This document shows positions 1 to 10,299 of a stretch of DNA of 64,000 nucleotides, in pieces. Position 1 is the first letter of the stretch, and the number at the start of each line of letters is the position of its first letter. Below the pieces are notes generated by a model that saw nothing but the letters and a program-made list of their open reading frames with translations, was not told where the DNA came from and made no database searches. Made by a program: the position numbers and the translations under genes. Source of the stretch: Pterobdella sp. o SKG-2022 (Eukaryota > Annelida > Clitellata > Hirudinida > Piscicolidae); NCBI GenBank assembly GCA_964035795.1, contig OZ038326.1, positions 7,877,729-7,941,728 on the forward strand. Reading direction: 5' to 3'.

Positions 1-720
1 GTGGCTTCTATTTTTATCGCCCTTTGTGATTAATTGTTGAGATTCTTGGTTGTGTGAGATTGTGCTGTTGTCTATGATCATTGGCTCCCCACTCTCTGTC
101 GTCGAAACAATTTAATTACAAATAACTAAAAATTGTTCAGAAAAAGATTGCATCATGATTTATGGAATGACTAAACTCTTGGTTGCAAGCGCAACATTGT
201 AGCATCTCACTTGAGCTTTTAATTACGCATTAAGTCTTGGAACCTATTAAACAATTTATGCACCATAATAAAACTGGGCATATAACTTGCACCAATAAAT
301 AGATTAAATATTGAATTTTTCATTTAATTTTATATTCATAATCTATATAACTAACTGAAACAACCTACCTTGGCATTCCTTCATCTCTTCATCTCCCTCC
401 TCCTCCACCTTCACTTCTGATGCAACATGTGAAGATCATTTTATGCGTGTGGTTTATGAGAATTAGAAATATTTTTAATAACATCAAATTATGAAGTTTT
501 TTTGCTCTCTAGAAGGTTTGCCTGAATTATGATGACGCAAAAAGACTAAATAATAGAAACTTAAATTAACGAAGTATATTATTCTCCAGCATTTATATCT
601 GAAAAAAAAAATAGTGTAACTCAATACAGATGAGTGTAAAAATGACTAAAAACAATCAGAAAAACCACAAAGTCACAATATTGGTTGACAGATACTGATG
701 CATTTCAAACACCATAAACC
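1..720. other. Non-coding stretch, 3' side of UCHL5-like gene
   Basis: I see no convincing gene here. On the minus strand around 380-440 there is an acidic-looking open stretch with a GTAGGT donor-like site that resembles the tail exon at 721-1065. It might be a further alternative 3' exon of the UCHL5-like gene, but no frame is compelling. Confidence 0.4.
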
Positions 721-1065
721 CTAACACTCACCCATCATTCCACCATCATCATCACAAGCTGCATCCTCCTTCATCTCATCTCCACCATCACCCTCCTTTT
801 TTATTCTTTCTTTCTTCTCACAACTTTTATCAACGTCACCTATCTTCATCTTAGTTGTATCATTATCACCATTTTTGGTGACATCATCAACATTCACATC
901 TTCTTTTTCATCACTATCATCCGTATTTTTGACGTCATCAGTGTATTTGATCACGTCATTACTTTTGACGTCATTGGCCTTAGTGACCTCCTTCTTGCAA
1001 GACCTGGTGATGATGGTGTGGGCCTCTTCAGTCTTGACCCTCTTTGATTCACATGCCTTGGTGCG
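721..1065 (-). CDS. Possible acidic/basic tail exon of the UCHL5-like gene
   Basis: Open minus-strand stretch beginning after an AG at 1067-1066 (RTKACESKRVKTEEAH...) and ending at a stop at 721. It is rich in Lys, Asp and Glu with repeated VTK/DDV words. An exon starting at 1065 is in phase 0, which matches the phase 0 donor after 1227, so it can be joined to the UCHL5-like gene. A consensus GTGAGT donor lies just before the stop (about 730), so the exon could also continue by splicing. It does not resemble the helical C-terminal domain that binds ADRM1 in other UCHL5 proteins. Alternatively this is a low-complexity chance ORF. Confidence 0.4.
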   Translation of the reverse strand, partial: RTKACESKRVKTEEAHTIITRSCKKEVTKANDVKSNDVIKYTDDVKNTDDSDEKEDVNVDDVTKNGDNDTTKMKIGDVDKSCEKKERIKKEGDGGDEMKEDAACDDDGGMMGEC

Positions 1066-1226
1066 CTTCATGTTGTTATAATTAAAATAACGATTGTAAT
1101 TAAAATAAAAAAAAGATTATTCTCATTGTTATTAGAGTAATATTATAAATGGATAATAAAAATCTTTTATGAGATTGTCTTAGAGATGGCAGCATCACAA
1201 CACCAGCATGCTTCAACAATGAAAAC

Positions 1227-3254
1227 CTGCTCAAGGGCAAGGCAGAGAGTCTGTCGGTTGGTCTTGAGGGTGTTGAGTTTCTGTTCATAAAAGGCCCTCT
1301 TGTCAGGCACCACTGCCATCAAGTTGAAGCGGATCTCACTGCTCGCATCCCTAGTGGACAGAGTGGAGGGATGAGTAGAGAAACAGTTAGATAAATTCAA
1401 AAACAGAAAGAATAGACAGATAACTAGACAAATAAAGAAAAATAGAAACAGATAAGCAGCTAGAGATAGATAAATAAGTACCCAGCAGCAGTGATACCGA
1501 GCCTCTCAGTGATCACCCTCCTAAACAACTCAGTCCAGTCCTCATTCTCCTTGCCCACTCCTGTAACATATAGTTGATGTTGTTTATATTATATTACATT
1601 ACTACAAATTTTTATTTTTCAATATTAAATTGTATATCCTTAGTTAGGTTTATAAACATTCATGTCATAGGTTCTGGCATCAAATAGCATCAAACCAGTT
1701 TCTGTGTTTATGGGCTGCTTTTCTTTTATAACTTCTTGGACAGTTTTTTAGAGACATTGCATGTTAATGACTTATGATGAGGTTTTAATTATCGAGAATT
1801 TGAGCTGATTCTCAAACAAGTGTTTTTTTTGTGAAAAAATTATTTAAATTCAACTTCTCAGAAACAACAGACTCTGATATGAGATAAGGCTGGAATATTC
1901 TGGTAATTTTGTCAATGGCTTTGCACAAGTGCTTAATTGACAACAACATAGTGAACTTTCTATCTTGAGTTTTGATAATTTCATGTTGAACATCAGCTCA
2001 GACAAGCAATTTTACAGAAATTTTTTAAATAAAAAATCATTAATAATCATTATCTAAGTGAGAGTTATTTTAAAGATTGGCTAACTTTTGTTTACCCTAG
2101 TTACTGGGAAATGTGAAAGAGTATAATCTGACATGGTTTATTTTGAACTTTACTATTACTGTTTTTTTGAGTTTTTTAAAAATAATTTGTAACAAATAAA
2201 AACTATTCAATAAAAAGAAAGAATATATATGTAATAATCAGATATAATCTGGTAGAAACCATGGTCAATGGGGTAGGGTTTAAGGCCATCGAGTTCGAAG
2301 AGATGGTTGTTTATGCAGACAAAACTGACATAGTGGAAAGCCTCTTGAGTGCGACCTCCTGACAACCCCAACTGTTTTTCAGGAATGTGACTCGGTTCTG
2401 ATCTAAAGAATGATTTTTGATATATTAAGAAAAATATTTTATGGCTATTATGAAAAGGCAATTTTTGAAAACTTATCAACTATGCAATGTAATGCGGTAT
2501 TTATAAAACGCTTTTCCTTATAAATCAAAGCACTTGCTACAAATTTAATTTAGCAAAAACACACTGTAGAACAGGTGCTAATTGTCGGCCTACGCGGGAT
2601 CGAGCCCGGTAACTTTAGCTAATTAGTCTAATGCTTAACCATTGAGCTATAGGAGCCAACAATGTATGTAAAGATAAAAATCAAAGAAAAAGTTTTTTAC
2701 AACCTTGCATGGCTATTGTGCGCTTTAGATAGACTTTTCAAGTTTCCTATAGCATATCCTTTATCTTCAGGACTCATCCCTGTAGTGAAATCTCTTAAAT
2801 GAGTCAGTGTTGATCCAAGCTTGAGTTTGTCTCTGCAGTTCAGCAAAACACTGAGAAGGGCATGTGTTGCACATGAATTTGGTATCATCTGTTGATATTT
2901 ACAAAACTTAAAATAATATTCGAACATATTGTTTATTTATTATTTGTAACCTGTTGGGCAAAAAACATAGAATTAATGATTTTTTCATCAAGTACAATTT
3001 CCTCATCTTGACTAGTTTTTCTACGAGCTCTTCTTTCTTCAATCCATCGAAACAAAAATATAAAACCAAAGATCGGTCCTTCAAAAGGTTTTTGCAAGTC
3101 GTAAATCTCTTCCACCTGTACACCTTCGACCCCAAAATCTTCTACCAGTAAAGTGAAAAGTCCTGTACAAATATTTTTTGATATAAAATTCAAAAATTTT
3201 TCAAATTTTAGACAATTTACCAGGATCACTTTCGAGTTCTAGCCACCCATTCAT
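1227..3254 (-). CDS. UCHL5: Ubiquitin C-terminal hydrolase L5-like deubiquitinase
   Basis: Peptidase C12 (UCH) deubiquitinase, a family that trims ubiquitin chains at the proteasome (via ADRM1) and the INO80 complex. Six exons on the minus strand join in phase: 3254-3221, 3162-2951, 2888-2704, 2402-2260, 1560-1482 and 1350-1227. The start [12 protein letters not shown] aligns with the N terminus of the family. Catalytic elements are all visible: oxyanion Gln in FFAQQ, nucleophile Cys in IPNSCATHA, His in EAFHYVSFV and Asp in LFELDGL. The linker reads [12 protein letters not shown], as in UCHL5. Introns are 58, 62, 301, 699 and 131 nt; the third holds a SINE. After LALEQ at 1227 a GT donor is present. 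The C-terminal helical region is not recognisable, and a tail exon is proposed at 1065-721. Identity is firm; the 3' end is not. Confidence 0.9.
2486..2662 (-). mobile_element. tRNA-derived SINE, copy 1
   Basis: Minus-strand copy of a short element also found at 9611-9788. The head is tRNA-like, with a cloverleaf-style acceptor (about GTTGGCTC...GGCCGAC), D-arm GCTCAATGGTTAAGC and B-box-like GGGCTCGATCCC. It is followed by a roughly 100-bp body ending in AAAGCGTTTTATAAATA. The tail word AAGCGYTTTATAAAT is of the type shared by many metazoan SINEs and their partner LINEs. It lies in the third intron of the UCHL5-like gene. Confidence 0.8.
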
Positions 3255-3460
3255 TTCTTAATTAAAATGTTTAGTGTTTTACTTTTAATTCCTTTTCAGT
3301 TTTTCTTATATTTTAAAAAATTGTTAATGTTTTTTATAAAATAAATTTTTCAAGTTAAAAAATGTTTAAAAAAAAGTTTTTTCAATTTGTTTATTATTTT
3401 ACTTTTATAAGTAAACAATGCGATAATATAATTTATCATCAATAATTCCCTTGATTAAAA
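3255..3460. promoter_or_regulatory. Shared divergent promoter region of UCHL5-like and DNLZ genes
   Basis: About 206 bp separate the two start codons, which point away from each other. The stretch is AT-rich and shows no repeat or ORF. A bidirectional promoter is inferred from position only; no factor site is claimed. Confidence 0.5.
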
Positions 3461-4075
3461 ATGTTTGGTTATTTAACGTCAAAAGTAGTTTCACGAAACT
3501 TAAAAAATATTGTTACTGTACATATTTTCAAGTCTTCAAATCAAGTATTATATTGCGTCAGATTTTAAAATATACAAAACTAATGAACTGTTAAAACTTC
3601 AGATCAAAAGAAAGGCCATTTCACCATATTTCAGATTTATTCACAAATCCTGCATTCAACAAACACAAGAGCAAAAACCTAGAATGGGTATCGTCTGCAC
3701 GTGTAACGTGTGTCAAAATAGATTTTCAAAAACATTTACCAAACACTCTTATGAAAAAGGTGTGGTCATTATAAAGTGTCCACAGTGCAGCTCGAATCAT
3801 CTGATAGCCGACCATTTGAGCTGGTTCAAGGATATCAAGTAATTATGTTTCAACATTAAACTGATGTCACATCATTTCAGGAATATTTAATATTTTTGTT
3901 TGAATATCTTCACAGTTTTAAAAATATAGAAGAGATTTTGGCAGCGAAGGGGGAAGAGGTGCGCAAGTACATGAAGGAATCTGACGTTGACCACACAGGT
4001 GTCATTGAAATCGACCATTCGGTCCATGAAGATTCTAAGAAAAATCAAGACTCACAAAAACTTCCAATCAAATAA
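3461..4075 (+). CDS. DNLZ: DNL-type zinc finger protein (HEP1/Zim17/Tim15), mitochondrial Hsp70 escort
   Basis: DNL zinc-finger protein; the family keeps mitochondrial Hsp70 soluble and functional in the matrix. Three exons join in phase: 3461-3544, 3603-3838 and 3916-4075, with introns of 58 and 77 nt. The ATG at 3461 gives MFGYLTSKVVSRNLKNIVTV, a basic amphipathic presequence consistent with mitochondrial import. The zinc site is two CX2C pairs, CNVC and CPQC. It is followed by the family signature NHLIADHLSWF and the helix NIEEILAAKGEEV encoded by the last exon. An AATAAA overlaps the stop codon. The ORF from 3510 lacks an ATG, so the spliced start at 3461 is preferred. Confidence 0.9.
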
Positions 4076-5408
4076 ATTTTAATCATCGCATCAAAATTTT
4101 TTTCTCAAATATTTAAATGATTTTCTAATTTAAATGCAATTATAGTAAGTAGCGTCGAGTACATATGGATTGGCGCCATAAAACTTACCGATTTCGTAAC
4201 TAAAGACCAAATTCATGATTATTGTGTAATTATTATTAGATAAATTCTAAACATTATCGATTAGTACAAAATAATTATCAAGCTATCCCAAAACGCCTTA
4301 TGCGACTAACTGCACAACAAGTTACCTGGGCTAAGCTTTAGTAATGAACAGAATGTTGTAGACTCCAGAGTGCTAGTATAGAGATCAGAAGGCTTTGTGC
4401 GTCACTTAGTAAGAGCGGCTAGTACCGTGTAGTGACAAAAACTAATGGGACTTTATATTTTAATCTTTATATTTTAATACTTAATAGTTTTTAATAACTT
4501 AGTTTGAATATCAGTCTTAAAAAAGCAACAATGCAGTATTTTGTGATTAAAAGGTTTCTCAACAAACTCTTGATGTTGCAACCATCATGTAGTTGAATAA
4601 ACTTCAAAATCTCTTGCTTATGTATAACTCAGTCGTTTATGTTGGTTTGATCTTCAGAAAAGCTTGGTGTTGTGCAACAGAAATTTTTTGTTTTTAAAAA
4701 AAAATTCAACTGTTCTTTCTCAACATGTATTACTCCAGACCTTTTTAAATTGACGCGTATTCCTGCTAAAAAAATCCGATATAGGAAAAATGATGTACCC
4801 TTTTATATACACAGGTTCAAAAAAATATAGCTATTCAAGTCCTGTTTCGAGAGATCTTCACTGGCTTGAAACCTATGAGATAATATTGAATGAAAGATTT
4901 TGCTTTGATGTTTGAGTGTCTATCGAATAAAGGTTCAAGCTACCTGTCAGAAGAGTTTGATATAGGGCATTCTAGGTGAGCGGGAACTGACATCAATTTA
5001 GAGTGTTCTAAATAAGTCTAATCTTAAAATCAGATTGAAAAAAATGTAGCCAGTCCCACACTGTGGAACACTCTTACGAAAAATCAAGTTTCTTGTTTTG
5101 ACATATTTCTTTTGAATAAACTTGATTCTTTTTTTTAGAGTTTATCGTACATAAATATTTTTCAAGTGGTTTCAATAGTGTTTGAATTATTAATTTATTT
5201 GCATGATAATTATGAAACCTAGAAATTCTTCAAGTTAATTCTACCATAACAACATTTTATTGTATTTCAAGACCTTGTAGATGAAGTTCAAAATAAAAAT
5301 AAACTAATAACAAATGCTACGTTTGAGAATTGTTGTGCAGCTTTGAAAAAAACGTTATTTTTTCATTTTTACGAAAATAAAAAATTTTGTTGATTTGGTT
5401 TCGATATG
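4076..5408. other. Intergenic, no gene seen
   Basis: AT-rich sequence between DNLZ and the lectin-domain gene. Around 4270-4440 the composition is more balanced, but I recognise no tRNA, spliced leader or ORF there. Confidence 0.5.
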
Positions 5409-6590
5409 CTAAAAAGGCGGACTTTCGCAAATGACACACTTCTTGTACCAACAAGGAAAGTCATTGAGAACAGCTTGGTGCCAACTTATAACACAAAACT
5501 CAGTCGGGTAATAAAAATCAGGCTGGTTTGTTCCCCAAGAAACTTTGTTTGAGAAGAGCACATCGGTGCCAGGGTACAGAGACCAGATGAAGGGAGAAGT
5601 TGAGTTCTTGTACAGCTTCACTCCGCAAGTCCAGAAGGATACGCGTGGCAACAATTTAGTTTCTAAAATTTTGTTTTGTTACGTCATAAAACTTCGAATA
5701 AATTCAAAACTTAAAAAAGGAAAAGCTAAACAACGAATTTAAACAAGAGAACCAAAACCCCCTGATCAACCTCTTGGGGTGCAGTTACCAACTTTGGGGC
5801 ACTTGAACCACTAATAATAGATATCAATGAGTTCATAATATATAGTGAAGGAAGGAAACGCAAAATATTTATTTGCCAGATACACGAAGCTTTTCGCAAA
5901 TAAATTTTACATTATCAGATTACAATGTAAAACATTCTTGCAAAAAGCTTCGTATACTAAGCTAATAGATCTTTTGCGTTTGTTTCCTTCATTTTTGTTT
6001 TAGGCTCACCAATAATACATATACAACGTTGATCACAAAGGTTCATTTGTAAACGAAGCTTTTGCTAGCAGAACATCATCAGGTACCTGAATTTTTGAGT
6101 TTTGCTTATAAAAAGCTTCTTTGACAAATAGACGTTTTTGTTCCTATCTAGAAAGTAGTTAAACATATCAGTTTCATACGAAAATGAACCGTTGATTCTA
6201 GCTTCCATGTAAGCCATGTACTCTAGCAGTTGAGTGCTATCTTTTTCATTTTTGAGCACGAGTGCATGAGTAAATCCAGGTAAAAAACTGTTACAAGCAG
6301 TTCTAGCTTCTTGCCAGTTCATCGTACCATTTAACATCTTCATACACTTGTTTGTGGTGAACTGGTATTCAAATGTGTCTGGACACACTACTTCGTCTGC
6401 CGGAGGAATTGTTAACTCAAAAGGTTCACGCTGGATGTATTTTAAAAAATATATAGTTTAAGATATTTTTTTTAAATTATAAAATTAGTGAACTTATTTT
6501 TGAACAAACGTAAGCTAAAGTTGTGGCCTCCTTCCTACCTAATTGATGTAAACTTACAACAAAACAGAACCAAACCATCTTAATTTTCAT
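5409..6590 (-). CDS. C-type lectin-domain secreted protein
   Basis: Minus-strand gene with a C-type lectin-like domain. Exon 1 (6590-6558) encodes MKIKMVWFCFV, a short hydrophobic leader followed by a GTAAGT donor. Exon 2 (6430-6087) carries the first half of the fold: CPDTFEYQFTTNKC, then NWQEARTACN and a HALV strand. Exon 3 (5662-5409) has the second half: VSWGTNQPDFYYPTEFC, then CWYKKCVICE near the C terminus. A QPD triplet sits where sugar-specificity motifs (QPD/EPN) occur, but the WND calcium motif is not evident, so calcium-dependent sugar binding is uncertain. Exon 2 ends in phase 2 while exon 3 needs an incoming phase of 1, so a small exon between them is missing or a junction is wrong. 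The domain call is good; the ligand is unknown. Confidence 0.75.
5847..5990. repeat. Foldback (MITE-like) inverted repeat
   Basis: Imperfect palindrome of about 144 bp with arms of roughly 65 bp. Both arms read from GAAGGAA...ACGCAAAA through CGAAGCTTTTTG-type sequence to TTTTACATT. It lies in the intron between the two lectin-domain exons. Confidence 0.7.
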
Positions 6591-7120
6591 CTTCAAGGTC
6601 AGCTTTCACTGGAGTCAAAAAAGAAATAAAACTCAAATTCTGTGAATTTCAAAATTCTTCGACTGTTTTCAGTTTTTTTGTATCCTTTTTGTTGCCCGCA
6701 TCTAAATATTTGCTTTTCATTGGTTGTTTCGACAACTGAGACTGAAATAACTTTTTGGCCTGGATCATTATCAAAACCCCTTTCAAGCGTTTCCAACTTG
6801 CTTATCACTTTTCTGAAACCTACATTAATGTTATTTTTTCTTCTCAGCTGCTTTAGATTTCGTTGACTCTGCTTAACTGAATCTATATTTTAATTTTTTG
6901 CTTCCAGCAGTCTTTGGTTTCCTATTTGCTCCTTCAAGACTTGTTTTTTCGTTGCTTTTTACTTTTGCAAGTGCACTTTTAGCAGCCGTTTTTTTTGGTT
7001 TTTTTTTTACTATAAACTGCTTATTATTCTTTTTAAAAATTTTTTTGGAAATTTTCTATTGTCATTAATTTTTTTAATTATTGTTTTTTAGAAAAATTAA
7101 TTATTCCTTTCTTTGTTTAT
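6591..7120. other. Intergenic, T-rich, no gene seen
   Basis: Upstream of the lectin-domain gene. Low-complexity T-rich sequence; small ORFs on both strands look like chance. Confidence 0.4.
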
Positions 7121-7124
7121 CGTA

Positions 7125-8330
7125 TATCTATGTCTTGCTCTCGTGATTTTCTACTTAGTCTTTCCAAACTCTCCTCTCCTCGGATCGTTAGACGGTGCGT
7201 TTTCTTTTTCAATCTCAAGTCTTTTAGCTCTCCATCTGTTCTCAATAACATTTCATAACCCTCTACTTCTTTTTTCCCTGATCTAGATCCTCCAAATCTT
7301 AATCTTCTAACTCATTTCATAACACTTCTAAACTTTATAAACCTTCTTTCTTAACATAATATCCCTTAATATCAAATCTATTCATGTTTTTAATCTTCTC
7401 TCTGACTCCAATCTTGACTTTTGTTTCAATTAACAGAACTTTTTTTCATATAATCTTAGTTAACTGGTTCGTTTATTTAGTTATACTTGCATAATTTTTT
7501 TTAAATTGTCATATCTAAGAAAACTTACATTACATTAAATTGCATTCAAAGTTCATAATACTCAGTGGTTTAGAAAATCTTGAAGTTAATGCCACTATAA
7601 TCATACTCGTTATTGGTTTGATTTGATTTCTAGCTCCTAGTGAGACCTGGCATGAATCTGCTTCTTCTCCTTTTCTCACCTCTGCTTGTCCTCTTCTCTA
7701 TCTTTTTTTTGAACTTGCTCGGGCTCTCCAAAATTCTTTTTCTACTTCTTTTTCTACCTATGGATGCACCTGTCTTTTAAGAAATCTTCTTTTTCTTGAT
7801 CCAAGACTTTTCATCCTGGTTTCAAATCTTTTGGATTCTTTGTCTTCTCTTAAATATGGCACTCTCGCCCTTTTTTATTGCTGCTATTTATCTACCTGCA
7901 TCTTCTCTCTCCTTTTATTAATTACTTCTCTGCCTCACTTCAATTTCTATATACTTTTTCTTCTTTTTATATTATAGGTGACTTTAATATTTAATTCAAC
8001 AAAAAAATAAATGCTACATAAATGAATTTTTCGAACTTTTTGAACTTTTTAATCTTTCCCAACATTGTCACTTTCCCGCTCATTCCTCCGGCAATTTCAT
8101 TGATCTTTTCATCACATTATCCTTTATCAAACCCGTTATTATTCATGCTCACCCAGTCTCCTTTTCTGATCACCATCTTATTTAATCTTCCTTTCCCTTT
8201 AATGATCATTCCTCTTTCTTCTTTTACGTCATTCTCAATCTTATAAATCTTTCTCTAGCTCCCACAATTTTCCCACCTCTTAAATCATCTGTCATTACCC
8301 AAATACTAAAAATCCATCTCTCGATCCTTC
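7125..8330 (+). mobile_element. Decayed L2/CR1-like LINE, endonuclease-domain copy
   Basis: Broken plus-strand translations recall the apurinic-like endonuclease of CR1/L2 LINEs. In order: SIHVFNLLSDSNLDF, SETWHESASSPF, a GDFNI word near 7978, then HSSGNFIDLFIT and SDHHLI near 8090-8180. Many frameshifts and stops are present. The sense strand is strikingly pyrimidine-rich. A segment at about 7421-7630 interrupts the domain compared with the copy at 11.7 kb. The reverse-transcriptase part is missing here. Confidence 0.7.
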
Positions 8331-9610
8331 GATACTTGTACGATTGAATTTATTGACAATGCTTTTTTATTTTGGTCGAAGTTTAAAAAATTTACATTTT
8401 ATCTGAATAAGTTAGTTTCAACATAGACACATTAGAAAAACATAAAACTAAAACAATTTTTAAAATGAGAAATTTTATAAAATTCTGCATGGCTGAAGCA
8501 GATAGTCTCGAAATGTGGTGTGAAGAGGATTATGTATTAGCCTCTATGTTTATGCATTTTAGGACCGAGGGTAAGCGCATGTAATATTTTAGAGATATCG
8601 TATGCATCTTTCTAATTTTTAATAGTTTCACGTTTTTTTCTTCAAAAATGAGGGTTCTAGAAAAACAAATTTATTTAAAAACTAAAATTTTCTATAAGTG
8701 CAACTTCATAATTCATTCTACAAAAGTAAGTGCCGCAAACCAACTTCCCCTCTGAAATACATACACGAGTAGAATGATATAAAATGTGTATGTGGGTGAA
8801 TACTTTTATCGAAAAAATGATAAAAACCTTTAAAAATTTTGAAAAGCTTTGAGATAATTTTTAAAAATATCAGTTTTCTAATATTTTTTTACACGTAATT
8901 CAACATCAGCTATGAATCTTAAGTCAATGTACTTATATTAAACTTTTTGAAGGCCTTTGATTGGCTCCATCTTGGAAGTTTCATGAGTTAAGTCTATCAG
9001 TATGAAATAAGAGTTCATTGAAAAGCGGTAATTTGTTGTCTTACAAACTTAACTCAAAAGGTATCAGTTGATCAACCCTTGTCAGAAAAAGATGCCAGAT
9101 TTGCCAGAGCTAGTGCAGCATTGACACTTCAATAAAAACGTGTGGAATAGAAGAAACATCAGAAAATACGCTCTATCGTGCAGTTGTGTGACACCTACCA
9201 TTTCTTTTGCACATTGCTCTAAAGTTTTTGAAGAAAGCCCTGCCTCATTAGTCATTTATATATTATGTTATAAATAATATTTAACAATTTTTTTTACATC
9301 GATTTATGGAAGGACTTTAGTAAATTTCCTGAGCAAAAAAAACAGCTATAATTTTCGATAAATTTAACCTTATCATAAAACACTAGCGAAGAAAGTTATT
9401 TAGTTATTATAGTTTAAACAAAGAATAGAAGTAATAAAATTTGGTTATTAACTAATTTAGAAACAACTTATTTTTTAATGCTATTATTTTGAAGTTAATT
9501 TGTAACTTCGAAAAAAACATATTTTCTGATGTAGAGAAATTATTCTCCATGCTTCCCCTTTTTTGCTTTTCTCAAGATCTTATTGTCCAATTTTTGCAAT
9601 TTCAACATTA
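8331..9610. other. Intergenic, AT-rich, no gene seen
   Basis: No open reading frame, RNA gene or repeat that I can support. Confidence 0.4.
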
Positions 9611-9788
9611 TTGTCGGCCCCTATAGCTCAATGGTTGAGCATTAGCCTAATTATCTAAAGTTACCGGGTTCAATCCCGCGTGGGCCGACAATTAGCAACT
9701 GTTCCACAGTGTGTTTTCGTTACATTAAATTTGTAGCAAGCGCTTTGATCTATAAGGAAAAGCGCTTTATAAATATCGCATTACATTT
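9611..9788 (+). mobile_element. tRNA-derived SINE, copy 2
   Basis: Plus-strand copy of the element at 2486-2662. The tRNA-like head spans 9613-9689 with a perfect 7-bp acceptor stem (GTCGGCC with GGCCGAC), D-arm GCTC-AATGGTT-GAGC, and B box GGGTTCAATCCC. A loop at the anticodon position would read AAT, but the anticodon stem is weak. The non-tRNA body follows directly and ends in AAGCGCTTTATAAATA. The shared body in both copies shows it is a SINE, not a functional tRNA gene. Confidence 0.85.
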
Positions 9789-9924
9789 CATGAGTATTGG
9801 TTCCCAGGCACTTGTGTCCAGCTGCATCTGTGGGTCATTGAAGCCATTCCTTACCGATTTATTTTTCTCTTATTTCCATTCTCTTCCGTATTAATAGTTT
9901 CATTTTTTTCAATTATTGTTTTCA

Positions 9925-10270
9925 GGATCACTGGCTTATTCCAGTCAACTTTTCCATGGGAACATTCTCTTGCGTGCTTGCTTATACCTGAAATTGTGTT
10001 TGAGTCCTTATTTGATGATACAGCTCCTTCATGTTGCTACATTCGGGTCTTTATATTGACCCATGTCTGTCCGATGTAACACTTCAGGATTGCACGAACA
10101 TTTCAGTTTGTATAGACTCTTTTGGTCCAATCTTTTGTGTTTTGTTTTATTTGCAGCACAAAGAATCTTTTTAGTTTGGGACTAGAAGAGAAATGGAAAG
10201 ACACACTAATATTGGTGAATGCTTTCTTAACTGTTGATTCATATATGGGATGTAAGGTATTGAGATCCAT
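9925..10270 (-). mobile_element. Decayed Penelope-like element, GIY-YIG endonuclease end
   Basis: Minus-strand translation reads ...KRVYTN, then CYIGQTWVNIKTRM, QHEGAVSSNKDSNT and DWNKPVIL. This matches the order of the C-terminal GIY-YIG nuclease of Penelope-like retroelements (VY...YIGQT...R...EH). In-frame stops show it is dead. Confidence 0.75.
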
Positions 10271-10299
10271 GTAATATGCTTCTTATTTTTTTTTGTTTC

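Noticed and set aside
4270..4440. Spliced-leader or other small RNA gene
   Set aside because: The base composition differs from the flanks, but no conserved RNA signature or Sm-type site context could be supported.
9613..9689. Functional tRNA gene (Ile-like anticodon AAT)
   Set aside because: The same head plus a shared 100-bp non-tRNA body occurs at 2486-2662, so it is a SINE; the anticodon stem is weak.
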